A DNA stretch of 64,000 bases from Paenibacillus zeirhizosphaerae (GCF_030705605.1 NZ_JAPCKK010000031.1:248001-312000), one strand, 5' to 3'. Counted from the first letter of the stretch, positions 36,746 through 46,040 are shown. The notes: generated from the sequence alone by a model not told the origin. Made by a program: numbers and translations.

Positions 36746-38149
36746 TTGTCTCAATCTAATTTGCCGAATATTACACCAACAATCACGATTACAAGAGACG
36801 ACGCCATTTCCTTAATAATAGCCTCGATCGCACTGGAGGAATTGGGACTCAGTCATATTTTGAACGCAGAGGGCGAGAAGCTTCAATATGTACTGGGGAC
36901 CCTGCCTGGTGTAACGGCACCGGTCGCATCCATAAGTGATTTGCTGGCCGTGAATGAAAGTGTTCGGAAAACTCTTGCAGAAACGATCAACAAAGACTGG
37001 GTTCTCAGCAACAAGCTGGAAAGGGTTTTGGATGCAGATAACCTTGTGGGTCCAACTGGCCCAGCGGGTCCAACCGGCCCATCCGGAGGGGCACCAGGTC
37101 CAACCGGTCCAACCGGACCTAGTGGATCAGCGGGTGCAGCGGGAGCAACAGGTGCCACGGGCGCAGGTGTTACCGGTCCAACTGGCCCTAGTGGAGCATC
37201 AGGTGCATCAGGTGCAACTGGTCCAACTGGCCCTAGCGGGGCAGCAGGCGCAGCAGGTGCTACAGGTGCCACGGGCGCAGGTGCCACTGGAGCGACAGGT
37301 GCAACTGGCCCTAGTGGGGCATCAGGCGCAGCAGGTGCGACAGGTGCCACGGGCGCAGGTGCCACTGGAGCGACAGGGGCAACTGGTCCTAGTGGAGCAT
37401 CAGGCGCAGCAGGTGCCACTGGAGCAAGCGGTGCGACGGGCGCAACAGGCGCAACGGGTGCCACCGGAGCTACGGGTGCCACCGGCCCGACAGGCCCAAC
37501 AGGTCAAACTGGAGCAACCGGAGCAACTGGGGCAACTGGAGCTACGGGTCCAACCGGTCCAACGGGTCAAACTGGAGCGACGGGCGCTACGGGTCCAACT
37601 GGCCCAACGGGTGAAACCGGAGCAACTGGAGCGACGGGAGCGACGGGTGCCACTGGAGCGACGGGTCCAACTGGCCCAACAGGTCAAACTGGAGCGACGG
37701 GCGCAACCGGAGCAACAGGCGCTACTGGTGCCACTGGAGCAACAGGTCCAACTGGCCCAACAGGTCAAACCGGAGCAACGGGCGCTACTGGAGCAACTGG
37801 AGCAACTGGAGCGACGGGTCCAACTGGCCCAACGGGTCCAACTGGAGCAACTGGCGCTACTGGGGCAACGGGCGCTACTGGAGCGACGGGTGCAACAGGT
37901 CCAACGGGTCCAACTGGAGCTACAGGCGCTACTGGGGCAACGGGCGCTACGGGCGCAACTGGAGCAACTGGAGCAACTGGAGCGACGGGTCCAACTGGAG
38001 CAACTGGTGCCACTGGTGCCACTGGAGCTACGGGCGCTACCGGAGCAACAGGCGCAACTGGAGCGACGGGTCCAACGGGTGAAACTGGAGCAACTGGTGC
38101 CACTGGAGCGACGGGCGCCACTGGGGCGACAGGAGCGACTGGTTCATAA
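36746..38149 (+). CDS. collagen-like spore-surface protein, headless (locus 1)
   Basis: 467 residues from TTG 36746 behind AAAGGAGAG. Residues 1-100 form the shared N-terminal domain (SLIIASIALEELGLSHILNA). Residues about 103-466 are Gly-X-Y repeats dominated by Gly-Ala-Thr, a collagen-type triple helix; the many Thr are possible glycosylation sites as in BclA. The chain ends GATGS at a TAA, without the globular C-terminal head that BclA-like proteins use for trimerisation. Forty bases later comes a serine recombinase, and head-encoding cassettes follow it. Probably the 5' part of a split gene. Confidence 0.9.
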   Translation: MSQSNLPNITPTITITRDDAISLIIASIALEELGLSHILNAEGEKLQYVLGTLPGVTAPVASISDLLAVNESVRKTLAETINKDWVLSNKLERVLDADNLVGPTGPAGPTGPSGGAPGPTGPTGPSGSAGAAGATGATGAGVTGPTGPSGASGASGATGPTGPSGAAGAAGATGATGAGATGATGATGPSGASGAAGATGATGAGATGATGATGPSGASGAAGATGASGATGATGATGATGATGATGPTGPTGQTGATGATGATGATGPTGPTGQTGATGATGPTGPTGETGATGATGATGATGATGPTGPTGQTGATGATGATGATGATGATGPTGPTGQTGATGATGATGATGATGPTGPTGPTGATGATGATGATGATGATGPTGPTGATGATGATGATGATGATGATGATGPTGATGATGATGATGATGATGATGATGPTGETGATGATGATGATGATGATGS

Positions 38150-38191
38150 TCATCTTTTTATTGGCAGTAAACAAGGAGGCGAACATCACTT

Positions 38192-39751
38192 ATGAAGGAT
38201 GCAACTTCCATTCTTTTCGGAGCAACCTACCTGCGGATTTCACGAGATAAAGGCGAGAATGAGGATACCTTGCAGAATCATCGCGAAATGATGGCCGCAT
38301 TTTGTCAACAGAATGGTTTTACATACGATATTTACGAAGAAATTGTAAGCGGAGGGAAATACGAGCTTGAGGACAGACCCCAGTTGCAGCGATTGCTGGA
38401 GAACATCGAGAAATACCAAGCGATTTTTACGGTATCTCTGGATCGTCTCTCACGAAACGGGCTGGTGTCCCAACAAATCAAGCAGCTGTGCATGGATCAC
38501 GAAATCAAGATCATCACCCCTTCACAGACCTTCGACCTGTCCAATTCGCAGGAAGACCGCGTGCTGTATGATGTAAGCTCCATATTTGCCACACTGGAAT
38601 ATGAGATGATCGGCCGCAGGAACCAGTACAATAAGAGACAGCGTGCCCAGCGCGGGGAATACGTCAGCGGGAAGCCTGCCTATGGCTACAGAAGAAACCC
38701 CACCACCCATAAATTGGAGATCCATGAACCGGAAGCAGAGATTGTGCGTTACATCTTCAAGCTTCACATCGAAGGCCTGGGCACCCGGAAGATCGCCGAC
38801 ATGCTCAACAGTAAAGGATATAGACCTCCGCGTTGTGATACGTTCCTGCCTTCCACCGTGAAGAGAATCATCACCAATCCGGTCTACAAGGGGAGCCTCG
38901 TCTTTCAGAACCGCAAGCGCATCAAGGAGAACGGCAAATATACGTTCAAGGTGCTGGATACGATCACCACCGACCATGCCCACCCTGCCATTATTCCCCC
39001 GGACCAATGGGATCAAGTTCATCAGGAACGCACCGAGCGTGGTGCAAAAGCCATTGGGCTGCGCGAGAAAGCTACCGTCAAGGCAGGCACAACGATGCTG
39101 AAGGACCTGCTCTTCTGCGGGGTATGCGGAAGGAAATTGACCATAAAAAAAGAAAGAAATGGTGCGTATACGATCAAGCGCTGCGACTATGTATCGCTTG
39201 ACCGTGAAGAGAAGTGCGAGAATCACGGCATACGGTTAAGGTTCGTGGAAGAAGAAATTCTAAGGAAGCTGCAGGCCTACCGGCGACAGCTACAGCAGGA
39301 GCTGCAGCATATGCAGCAGCAAAATACGCGCAATACACACGCTGAGCTGCAGCAGCGCCTGATTCACGTGAAGGATCAGATGGAAGAAAACAAGAAGCGG
39401 CGGGCCGATCTTCTGGACCTTGCCCTGACAGGGACTTTCCCGCGCGATAGGTTAAAGATCAGGAAGGAAAGACTGGTGGAACAGGAGCATGCCTTGCAGG
39501 AAATGAAGGAAGCAGTTCTGCAGGAGATGCAGGCGCTTGAAGCCTCTTCCGGGATGGAACAGATGAAATGCATCCTGGCTCTGCTCGATCAATTCGAGTT
39601 TCAGACGGCTGAAGAACAGAACATGACCTTGAAGCAGTTTATCCGGCGGATTCATTACACCAGGCTGTTGCCCGACGACATCAAAGTCTTGTCTACCCGA
39701 TCCCGTGAACGCCAGGAATATCCGTTCGGTTATACGATGGAGTATCTGTGA
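38192..39751 (+). CDS. large serine recombinase (locus 1)
   Basis: 519 residues from ATG 38192 behind AAGGAGGCG. The resolvase domain holds the catalytic Ser17 (ATYLRISRDKGENEDT) and the Arg motif VSLDRLSRNG. Then come a recombinase domain (GKPAYGYRRNP, RIITNPVYKG), a zinc ribbon (LLFCGVCGRKL with later Cys pairs) and a coiled coil (LQQELQHMQQQ). Such enzymes integrate or excise DNA between short att sites. It is about 65% similar to the recombinase at 49203 by eye. The gene lies right after the collagen stalk and before the head cassettes, so it most likely acts on sites within the Gly-X-Thr coding DNA. Confidence 0.95.
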   Translation: MKDATSILFGATYLRISRDKGENEDTLQNHREMMAAFCQQNGFTYDIYEEIVSGGKYELEDRPQLQRLLENIEKYQAIFTVSLDRLSRNGLVSQQIKQLCMDHEIKIITPSQTFDLSNSQEDRVLYDVSSIFATLEYEMIGRRNQYNKRQRAQRGEYVSGKPAYGYRRNPTTHKLEIHEPEAEIVRYIFKLHIEGLGTRKIADMLNSKGYRPPRCDTFLPSTVKRIITNPVYKGSLVFQNRKRIKENGKYTFKVLDTITTDHAHPAIIPPDQWDQVHQERTERGAKAIGLREKATVKAGTTMLKDLLFCGVCGRKLTIKKERNGAYTIKRCDYVSLDREEKCENHGIRLRFVEEEILRKLQAYRRQLQQELQHMQQQNTRNTHAELQQRLIHVKDQMEENKKRRADLLDLALTGTFPRDRLKIRKERLVEQEHALQEMKEAVLQEMQALEASSGMEQMKCILALLDQFEFQTAEEQNMTLKQFIRRIHYTRLLPDDIKVLSTRSRERQEYPFGYTMEYL

Positions 39752-40040
39752 TACCCATGACCGTCCCGGTCACAGGCGATTGGACCGCGAGTCCATCTGC
39801 GGAGACGTTCTTCCCACTAATAAGGGACTCCGCAAAAGGAATCCCTTCTTTTCTAATTGAATTTAGCAACGGATGTATTCGACATTCGTCGCGGCTGCGA
39901 TTCCAATGAATACAAGCTCAGATCAGTGCAGTGAAATCCATGAAATAGCCGCCCGTAGCAAGCGTGCAATGGGGTGGCAGAAGCTTTTCCTTACGGCTGC
40001 AAATAATGCATACACGCACCTTTTATGGGTTATTTGTAAA
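39752..40040. other. recombinase flank and repeated cassette lead-in
   Basis: Bases 39752-39830 recur after the recombinase remnant at 40771-40846. Bases 39865-40040 recur at about 43475-43650 and 45245-45420. The frame at 39873-40064 (STFVAAAIPMNTSSDQCSEI) is open here but broken in the other copies, so it is probably decayed N-terminal coding sequence. Confidence 0.6.
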
Positions 40041-40536
40041 AATTACAGGTGGAATATGAATTGACGTCTCCACAGGCGCAACGGGTGCAACAGGGGCCAC
40101 TGGAGCAACCGGGATGACAGGGGTGACTGGCCCTACTGGACCGACGGTGACGCAGAATAATATGTTCGCAGCTCACAATACCGTAGAAACGCTCGCGCCT
40201 AATGCCGTCATTGACATGCTTTTTTATCAGCAGAATGGGACTGCTATCACCCAAGGTCCCAATGGGAGTATCACTTTAGCTCCCAATCAGCAATATTATG
40301 TGGACTATAGAGCGAACGCCACTGGGCCGGGGACCGCAGGCGCTGGTCTATACCTTAATGGGGTTTTTATCCAAAACACGAACTCTCAAGCTGTAAGTAA
40401 TAACAACCAGGTGACTTTATCAGGAAACACGATTATTAGAACTGCTGGATCATCAACTGACTTAGATTTAAGAAGTCTTTCTTCAGGGAATACTATTTAT
40501 GGTAACTCGACTATAAGTGTCATTAAACTGGCTTAA
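40041..40536 (+). pseudogene. collagen head cassette 1
   Basis: Begins with the conserved lead-in encoding KITGGI, hits a TGA at 40057, then encodes IDVSTGATGATG and a globular head (NGTAITQGPNGSITLAPNQ, ending ISVIKLA). There is no upstream start in frame, so it can be expressed only if joined to another 5' part, or from a weak internal GTG at 40114. The head resembles BclA C-terminal (C1q/TNF-like) domains. Confidence 0.75.
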
Positions 40537-40553
40537 TCTGCTAGAACGCCCGG

Positions 40554-40588
40554 CCGCCCTTCAGACATTCACAGGCCATGAAGGGCGG
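40554..40588 (+). terminator. terminator-like hairpin after cassette 1
   Basis: GCCGCCCTTCA pairs with TGAAGGGCGGC, 20 bases after the head stop. Confidence 0.6.
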
Positions 40589-40619
40589 CGTCTTCCATTC
40601 ATCCGATCATTCGAACCGC

Positions 40620-40770
40620 ATATGCAGCAGCAAGATACGCGCAATACATACGCTGAGCTGCGGCAGCGCCTGATTCACATGAAGGATCAGATGGATGAAA
40701 GCAAGAAGCGGCGAGCCGATCCCGTGAACGCCAGGAATATCCGTTCAGTTATACGCTGGAGTACCTGTGA
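40620..40770 (+). pseudogene. remnant of a serine recombinase gene
   Basis: Matches codons near 372-405 of the recombinase at 38192 and then, after a 292-base deletion at a CCGATC microhomology, its last 16 codons (compare 39309-39410 and 39697-39751). The deletion shifts the frame. The sequence after the stop also matches that after the intact gene. A second recombinase once stood here. Confidence 0.9.
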
Positions 40771-41456
40771 CACCGATGACCGTGCCGGTCACAGGCGATT
40801 GGAACGCGAGTCCATCTGCGGAGACGTTCTTCACACTAATAAGGGACCTTTTCAAGTTGTTAGTAAAAATTACAGGTGGGATAAGAATTGACGTCTCAAC
40901 AGGCGCAACGGGTGCAACAGGGGCCACGGGTCCAACTGGGCCAGCCCTAAATATTATGGCGGAGATTCAAGGAGCCGGCAGTCAGACCATTCCAGCAAAT
41001 ACTTCGCAATTTATAGATTTTACGGGCAATACAAAAGTAGGGGATGGTTCTATACTGGTGAATGGTACAGATATTATTGTTCCGGAAACCGGAACATACA
41101 TGGTGTGTTATGCCATTTCTGGAGGTATGAATAGCTCTAGCCCAACTGCTGGGATAAGTGTATCTGTAAATTTGAGACAACGAAATGTGAGTGGAACATT
41201 CAATCAAGTGGTGTTAGGCAGCTTTATAGCTTCAAATTTTGTGGGGAGTACGACTGCCCTAACTAATGACGATGGTTTAACGAATTGTTCTCTGGTATGC
41301 GTAGCAGATACTGGCGGCGGTGCTTTAAATAACATCATACGATTACAAACATCGGTTGATGCGGTTACTGGAGGAGCTACAGCTTGGATTGTTGAAGGAG
41401 TTCAAACGAGTATAACTGTAACGAAATATTCGGACGATATATGTAGCCCGTATTAA
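40767..41456 (+). CDS. collagen-like protein with head cassette 2
   Basis: 229 residues from GTG 40767 (or ATG 40776). The N-terminus GDWNASPSAETFFTLIRDLF and LVKITGGIRIDVSTG lead into a very short Gly-X-Thr stretch and a head that ends SITVTKYSDDICSPY, different from the other heads. The start overlaps the stop of the recombinase remnant. It may be a small stand-alone collagen-like gene or a stored head. Confidence 0.65.
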   Translation: MTPMTVPVTGDWNASPSAETFFTLIRDLFKLLVKITGGIRIDVSTGATGATGATGPTGPALNIMAEIQGAGSQTIPANTSQFIDFTGNTKVGDGSILVNGTDIIVPETGTYMVCYAISGGMNSSSPTAGISVSVNLRQRNVSGTFNQVVLGSFIASNFVGSTTALTNDDGLTNCSLVCVADTGGGALNNIIRLQTSVDAVTGGATAWIVEGVQTSITVTKYSDDICSPY

Positions 41457-41474
41457 ACCGAACTCGAAATAGAA

Positions 41475-41507
41475 CGGATTGGCTAACGACCTGGGATAGC
41501 CAATCCG
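41475..41507 (+). terminator. terminator-like hairpin after cassette 2
   Basis: CGGATTGGCTA pairs perfectly with TAGCCAATCCG, 18 bases after the stop. Confidence 0.75.
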
Positions 41508-41603
41508 TACCCTTTCCTTCAGACGGGTGCTTCTGAATCGTCGCCCTGATCCTCTGATTTGCTAAAGGATATGGGATGAATATGTTTTAGCTTCTAAAAC
41601 CCT

Positions 41604-41644
41604 GACCACCCTTCAGTCATGAATACGGGCCTGAAGGGTGGTCA
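41604..41644. repeat. hairpin repeat between cassettes 2 and 3
   Basis: GACCACCCTTCAG pairs with CTGAAGGGTGGTC. Near-identical copies occur at about 51524 and 55577. It overlaps the start region of cassette 3. Confidence 0.7.
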
Positions 41645-41647
41645 TCC

Positions 41648-42289
41648 ATGTTTCGGAACGGCAGTCAACCTGATACCCCAACGCAAATACCCCCGTGCTG
41701 CGAGCCGTGCCCATCTTCCCCAGAAGCATGCAAGGCAAACTGTGTATTGAAACATTTAACCATTTTATTTGTAAAAATTACACGTGGAATAAGAATTGTT
41801 GTCTCTACAGGCGCAACTGGGGCTACTGGTGCAACAGGCATGACGGGCATGACGGGTGCTACGGGTGCTACGGGACCAACGGTTGGGCAAAATTTCGTGA
41901 GAAGAAATTTGGATGCAAACCAAGGTGCCGGACCTGGTCAAGCAATCACCATTGGTCCAGTGATTGAAATAGGCGGCACGGCTATAACGAATCCGAGTTT
42001 TCAAACGATCCATCTGGCACCGAATCAAATTTATCAAGCTAGTTATGCTGTTTCGGCCACCCCAAATCCTAGTAGTGGTGGTCATATTTCTGTAGGTTTC
42101 CTGGGAGTTGCTGGCTCAAGTACGGTTGTTGATAATGTTGCAATCGGTGAATACGCCTCTTTAACGAATACAGTTGTTTTTAGTAGTAATTCAGTGCCGG
42201 GTGGCAATCTGCAACTGGTAAATAATTCTCTAGGAACCGGACTTACAGGAATTCGGAATGTCCAAGTAAGTGTGGTGAAAGTGGCTTAA
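41648..42289 (+). CDS. collagen-like protein with head cassette 3
   Basis: 213 residues. A Cys-rich start (CCEPCPSSPEACKANC) precedes ILFVKITRGIRIVVSTGATG, a short stalk, and a head (GTAITNPSFQTIHLAPNQIY, ending VQVSVVKVA). This is the only cassette with a plausible complete N-terminus, although its ATG lies inside the preceding hairpin repeat and lacks a good ribosome-binding site. Confidence 0.65.
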   Translation: MFRNGSQPDTPTQIPPCCEPCPSSPEACKANCVLKHLTILFVKITRGIRIVVSTGATGATGATGMTGMTGATGATGPTVGQNFVRRNLDANQGAGPGQAITIGPVIEIGGTAITNPSFQTIHLAPNQIYQASYAVSATPNPSSGGHISVGFLGVAGSSTVVDNVAIGEYASLTNTVVFSSNSVPGGNLQLVNNSLGTGLTGIRNVQVSVVKVA

Positions 42290-42313
42290 CCTGGCCTGAG
42301 TATAATCGATCAA

Positions 42314-42345
42314 GCTACCTATCGGCATGATTTTTCGGTAGGTAG
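42314..42345 (+). terminator. terminator-like hairpin after cassette 3
   Basis: CTACCTA pairs with TAGGTAG around a T-rich loop, 24 bases after the stop. Confidence 0.6.
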
Positions 42346-42408
42346 TCTTCATAACGTCTGTTGCCTTGAATGCTTCGAATATGGATTTAAAGTTAAGGGG
42401 TGAGTACA

Positions 42409-43450
42409 TTGGCGGACATCGAACCGATTCTTAACAACGACACGCCCCAGCAGGCGTACCCGAAGATCAACCGCAATTTTGATCGGTTAAATCAAGAGAT
42501 TGCTGGAATCAAAGGCAGCATGGTGATCGCAAGTTATTATGGCGTAGATGCCAGTATTGGAACGAACGATGCCATGCCCCTGCTCAATGATTTGTTTGCG
42601 ACAGCCAAAAGCCAGGGCAAAAAATACGTGTACTTCGACGTGCCTCATACGTATCAGGTCAGTGGTGATTTGACCGGCGCGAGGGATTTGATTTTGCTCG
42701 GGGATGGAGCCAGGATCAAGAGCAGCAACCTGAATAACTACTACATTCAAATCTGCAACAACCTCCAGGTGTACACTGGAAAATACAATACGATGGTCTA
42801 CGATGACGACATGTTCGATACGGTCTGGCAAGCGATCCAGTACACCAAGGTCGTGAACGTCTGTCTATGGGGAGACAGCATCAGCACCGGGGGCGGTCTG
42901 GATTGTCTTGGCATCAAACTACATCATCGATGTGAACAAGGTTTCGAATCTGAAGCGGGTCGGGAAGGATTTTGTATTAGAATTTGAAGTGCGGTTCGGA
43001 CAAAATCTTCCCGCCAGCAATGAAAGCCTGTGGCTCGCTTATCATTTAATCAGCGGTTTCGAGGATCAAGGGAGTGTTGCCCTCTTTCATCCCAAAAATC
43101 CGTCTGGGGCGGCTGTTCCTCTTGGAGCCCATACCGCAGCTAATGGTATCGCTATCACGCACGAGTTTGGGTCGCCTAATATTGTCCTGGCAGCGAATCA
43201 AACGTATCAGGCCACGTTTTCGGGCACAGTCAGAGTGGCTAATGGCGGAGCGATTATAAATTTCAAACTGAACGGTTCGCAAATCGGTTTCCCGAGCAGC
43301 TTTTCCGGCCACACGAATGGTTCAAACCTAAGTTTCAGCAATACCGTGATTTTTAGTACCACCCGCGAAAGTGTATTGACCATTAACAACATCAATGTAG
43401 TTGCACAAACATTTGGAACACTGAATATAAGCGTGGTTAGGCTGGCTTAA
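42409..43450 (+). pseudogene. SGNH-hydrolase-like/tail-fibre-like protein fused to a collagen-type head, frameshifted (cassette 4)
   Basis: From TTG 42409 behind AAGGGGTGAG the frame encodes a structural N-terminus (ILNNDTPQQAYPKINRNFDR) and VNVCLWGDSISTGG, a GDS motif of SGNH hydrolases. It then loses the hydrolase body by deletion and shifts frame near 42900. The other frame (42908-43450) continues with NLKRVGKDFVLEFEVRFGQN and ends in a head (NGIAITHEFGSPNIVLAANQ, ending NISVVRLA). It shows the same head type attached to an enzyme-like body instead of a collagen stalk. Confidence 0.7.
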
Positions 43451-43636
43451 TTCTAAAGAAACAACGCCAATCAATAACGGATGTATTCAACATTCGTCGC
43501 GGCAGCGATTCCAATGAGTACAAGCTCAGATCAGTGCAGTGAAATCCATGAAATAGCCGCCCGTGGCGAGCGTACAATGGGGTGGGAAAAACCTTACTTA
43601 CGGCTGTAAATAACGTATACACGCACCTTTTATGGG

Positions 43637-44155
43637 TTGTTTGTAAAAATTACAGGTGGAATAAGAAAGTGTGTCTCGACAGGTTTAACGGGAGCGACTG
43701 GAGCTACGGGTGCAACAGGCGTGACGGGCCCTACAGCCCCAGCCGTTGGGGCAAACAATCTTAAAACGGTTAATGGCCCAGCACAAAGAACTCAAGGTAA
43801 CGCCATTCTTAACCTGGGTCCAACACCCAATATACAAAATGGTACGGCCATTACGTATGATGGATCAATGAATATTAGCCTAGCACCGAATCAGATCTAT
43901 CAGGCTAGTTACAGTGCTGTTGCTGAAGTTGGAGGTGCACTACCAAGTGCAGTAGGAGTAGGTTTCCAAGGAGTTGCTGGTAGTCAGCTTAATGTCGCTA
44001 TCGATCCGGGTGTAAACAATCGACAATTTGTAAGTAATACAGTACTGGTGGATAGCAGCGTAAACCCTACCTTAAGGCTGTTTGGCGGCACCACTTTAGG
44101 AGGTGGTATGGCGACATTTTCGAATGTACAAGTAAGTGTGGTTAAAGTGCAATAA
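43637..44155 (+). pseudogene. collagen head cassette 5
   Basis: Open from TTG 43637: MFVKITGGIRKCVSTG, a short Gly-X-Thr stretch, then a head (NGTAITYDGSMNISLAPNQI, ending VQVSVVKVQ). No ribosome-binding site is visible before the TTG, and the upstream lead-in copy (43475-43636) carries stops. Probably silent unless recombined. Confidence 0.65.
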
Positions 44156-44216
44156 AGCAATTATAGATGAAGTTGGTCTAATCTTAAGGCAGGGTAAGTG
44201 ATAAGCAGTCCAATCG

Positions 44217-44257
44217 GCTACCCTTCGGACGTGTAATCCGTCTTGAAGGGGAGTCTA
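44217..44257 (+). terminator. terminator-like hairpin after cassette 5
   Basis: CTACCCTTC pairs imperfectly with GAAGGGGAG, 60 bases after the stop. Confidence 0.5.
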
Positions 44258-44364
44258 AACATAAACCAAGGTTTCATTTGACTGGGTGGTATACACAAAA
44301 TATACAAAATGGCACTGCCATTCCACCGCGTCACCCTTCAGGAATGCTCAACCATCTGAAAAGC

Positions 44365-44405
44365 AAGCAAGCCTACAACAGGTTCTTTCCGTGTTGTAGG
44401 CTTGG
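44365..44405. terminator. bidirectional terminator-like inverted repeat
   Basis: AAGCCTACAACA pairs with TGTTGTAGGCTT between cassette 5 and the minus-strand DUF6809-like gene. Confidence 0.65.
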
Positions 44406-44449
44406 CTTGTCCTGATCATGCGGGGAGAGAGCGTAGATTCAGATCATCA

Positions 44450-44755
44450 TCATAACAAGCCCGAAGCTGCCTTCTGAAGCCATTCTTCGCGATTGCCCGA
44501 GACTTCGATCATCAAGTTGACTCCGAGCCTGAACCCATGTTGAAAAGCAGCTTCAACCTGCATGCTATTTACGCTGTCACACAGGTCAAAATATTCCTCA
44601 AGCTTACGAAATGCTTCTTCGCCCAATCGGTTTCGCCATTGTTCTGTCTGCGCCACGACTTGTTGGCTTAAGTGCTGATACTCTGGATGTGATGGTACGA
44701 TGGTCTCATGGGGATGAAGTTGCCCGCGGTATAGGGCTTCCAGAATTGTTTTCAT
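44450..44755 (-). CDS. DUF6809-like small protein
   Basis: 101 residues from ATG 44755 behind GGGAG. The pattern MKTILEALYRGQLHPHETIV, then HPEYQHL and a C-terminal FQHGFRLGVNLMIEV helix, matches what I know as DUF6809. Function unknown. Downstream of the CopG-like gene on the same strand but separated by about 140 bases. Confidence 0.72.
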   Translation of the reverse strand: MKTILEALYRGQLHPHETIVPSHPEYQHLSQQVVAQTEQWRNRLGEEAFRKLEEYFDLCDSVNSMQVEAAFQHGFRLGVNLMIEVSGNREEWLQKAASGLL

Positions 44756-44893
44756 AGTCATTCTCCCATCCATATTATCGCATCGCTTGAATGAGATTCC
44801 TGCACATGGTAGGATATTTATGCAGTCTGCTTGTTCAAGCGATTGCGGAGCAGGAAGTAGCGGGTTCTTCACAGGGCTCACGCTGCTTCCTTT

Positions 44894-45073
44894 TTATTTC
44901 TGGAGCTCGTCATACACCTTCTCAATCCCTCTACGCACGATACCCGAACGTGTCGTATTCAGCTTCTTAGCAGAAGCATCGAGCTTGCTCATAATCTCCC
45001 GATCAACACGTATCTCAATCTTTTCGCTTTTGGGATTGTCAGATGGAGGACGCCCCATCTTCTTGGACGACAT
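44894..45073 (-). CDS. ribbon-helix-helix (CopG-like) DNA-binding protein
   Basis: 59 residues from ATG 45073 behind AAGCGGGGTG. KIEIRVDREIMSKLDASAKK followed by TRSGIVRRGIEKV is a CopG/Arc ribbon-helix-helix fold. Such proteins are often antitoxins or plasmid regulators. The following gene is DUF6809-like rather than a known toxin. Confidence 0.75.
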   Translation of the reverse strand: MSSKKMGRPPSDNPKSEKIEIRVDREIMSKLDASAKKLNTTRSGIVRRGIEKVYDELQK

Positions 45074-45244
45074 GGCTTCACCCCGCTTTTTGTCATGACA
45101 ATAATATATAGTTATCATGACAAAAAGTCAATCGATTCGTTTGGCCCTTCCCTATTTTTCTCGGCAGGAGGAGTTTCATCTGCTCTATAAGCTTAGAGAC
45201 AATCAGCATGTCTCATGCAGAAGTTTCGACACAGGTGATGCGCA

Positions 45245-45420
45245 GTGAATTTGGCAACGGATGTATTCGACACTCTCCGCAGCTGCGATTCCAATGAATA
45301 CAAGCTCAGATCAGTGCAGTGAAATCCATGAACCAGCCGCCCGTGGCGAGCGTACAATGGGGTGGCAGAAGCTCTTATTGACGGCTGCAAATAACGGATA
45401 GACACACCTTTTATAGGTTA
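45245..45420 (+). repeat. cassette lead-in repeat, third copy
   Basis: About 175 bases, 85-90% identical by eye to 39865-40040 and 43475-43650. It ends at the KITGGIRK-coding segment of cassette 6. Confidence 0.75.
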
Positions 45421-45942
45421 TCAGTAAAAATTACAGGTGGAATAAGAAAGTGTGACTCGACAGGTTTAACGGGCTCAACGGGAGCGACTGGAGAGACGGG
45501 TGCAACAGGAGTGACAGGCGCTACAGGACCAAGTGTAACGGGTAACTTTCTGTTTACTACTGGGGCGTCTTTATCTACTACTGCGCTTACGGTATTCCCA
45601 CTTGCAACTATTATTAATAGTGCTGGTACAGGGATTACACTAAATCCAGACGGTACGATGAGTCTCGCTCCGAATCAGTCGTATTATGCAGATTTTCAGA
45701 TGGATGCCCGAATTCAACCGGGTAGTAGTGCTGGAGCAAATTTCACCTTTAATGGCACGCCAGTGATCGGTACGGGAACTGGCGTTAGTAACACCGGTTC
45801 AGCCGTTGCTGTAAGTGGTATGTCAGGAAATGCAATCGTCACAACGGGGGCAACAGGCGGCACGTTGTCGGTAAATGTCACATCCAGTCCTCAAGCTTCT
45901 CTGTTTAGTAGCCCGGCAGTCAGTGTATACAAAATAGCTTAA
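45421..45942 (+). pseudogene. collagen head cassette 6
   Basis: Encodes SVKITGGIRKCDSTGLTG, a short stalk (GATGETGATGVTGATG) and a head (GTGITLNPDGTMSLAPNQSY, ending AVSVYKIA). No start codon in frame before the stalk; an internal GTG at 45511 would give only the head. Confidence 0.68.
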
Positions 45943-45997
45943 CCTGAATCGTATTAGCTTCAATCGGGGCGAGAAAACCTTATGGTAAATCAACTTT

Positions 45998-46040
45998 GCT
46001 ACCCTTCAAACGTCAGCCAACGCTTGGAGGGTGGCATTCT
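45998..46040 (+). terminator. terminator-like hairpin after cassette 6
   Basis: TGCTACCCTTCAA pairs with TTGGAGGGTGGCA, followed by TTCTTTTCTTT. A similar hairpin recurs at 46282-46325. Confidence 0.72.

Noticed and set aside
36883..38121. Long minus-strand frames full of Ala-Pro-Val repeats, and other-frame repeats opposite or beside the collagen stalks (also 48429-49258)
   Set aside because: They are shadows of the 9-base Gly-X-Thr codon repeat; there is no start with a ribosome-binding site.
40041..45942. A diversity-generating retroelement acting on the head domains
   Set aside because: No reverse transcriptase and no template repeat with adenine-biased variation were seen; heads differ over their whole length.
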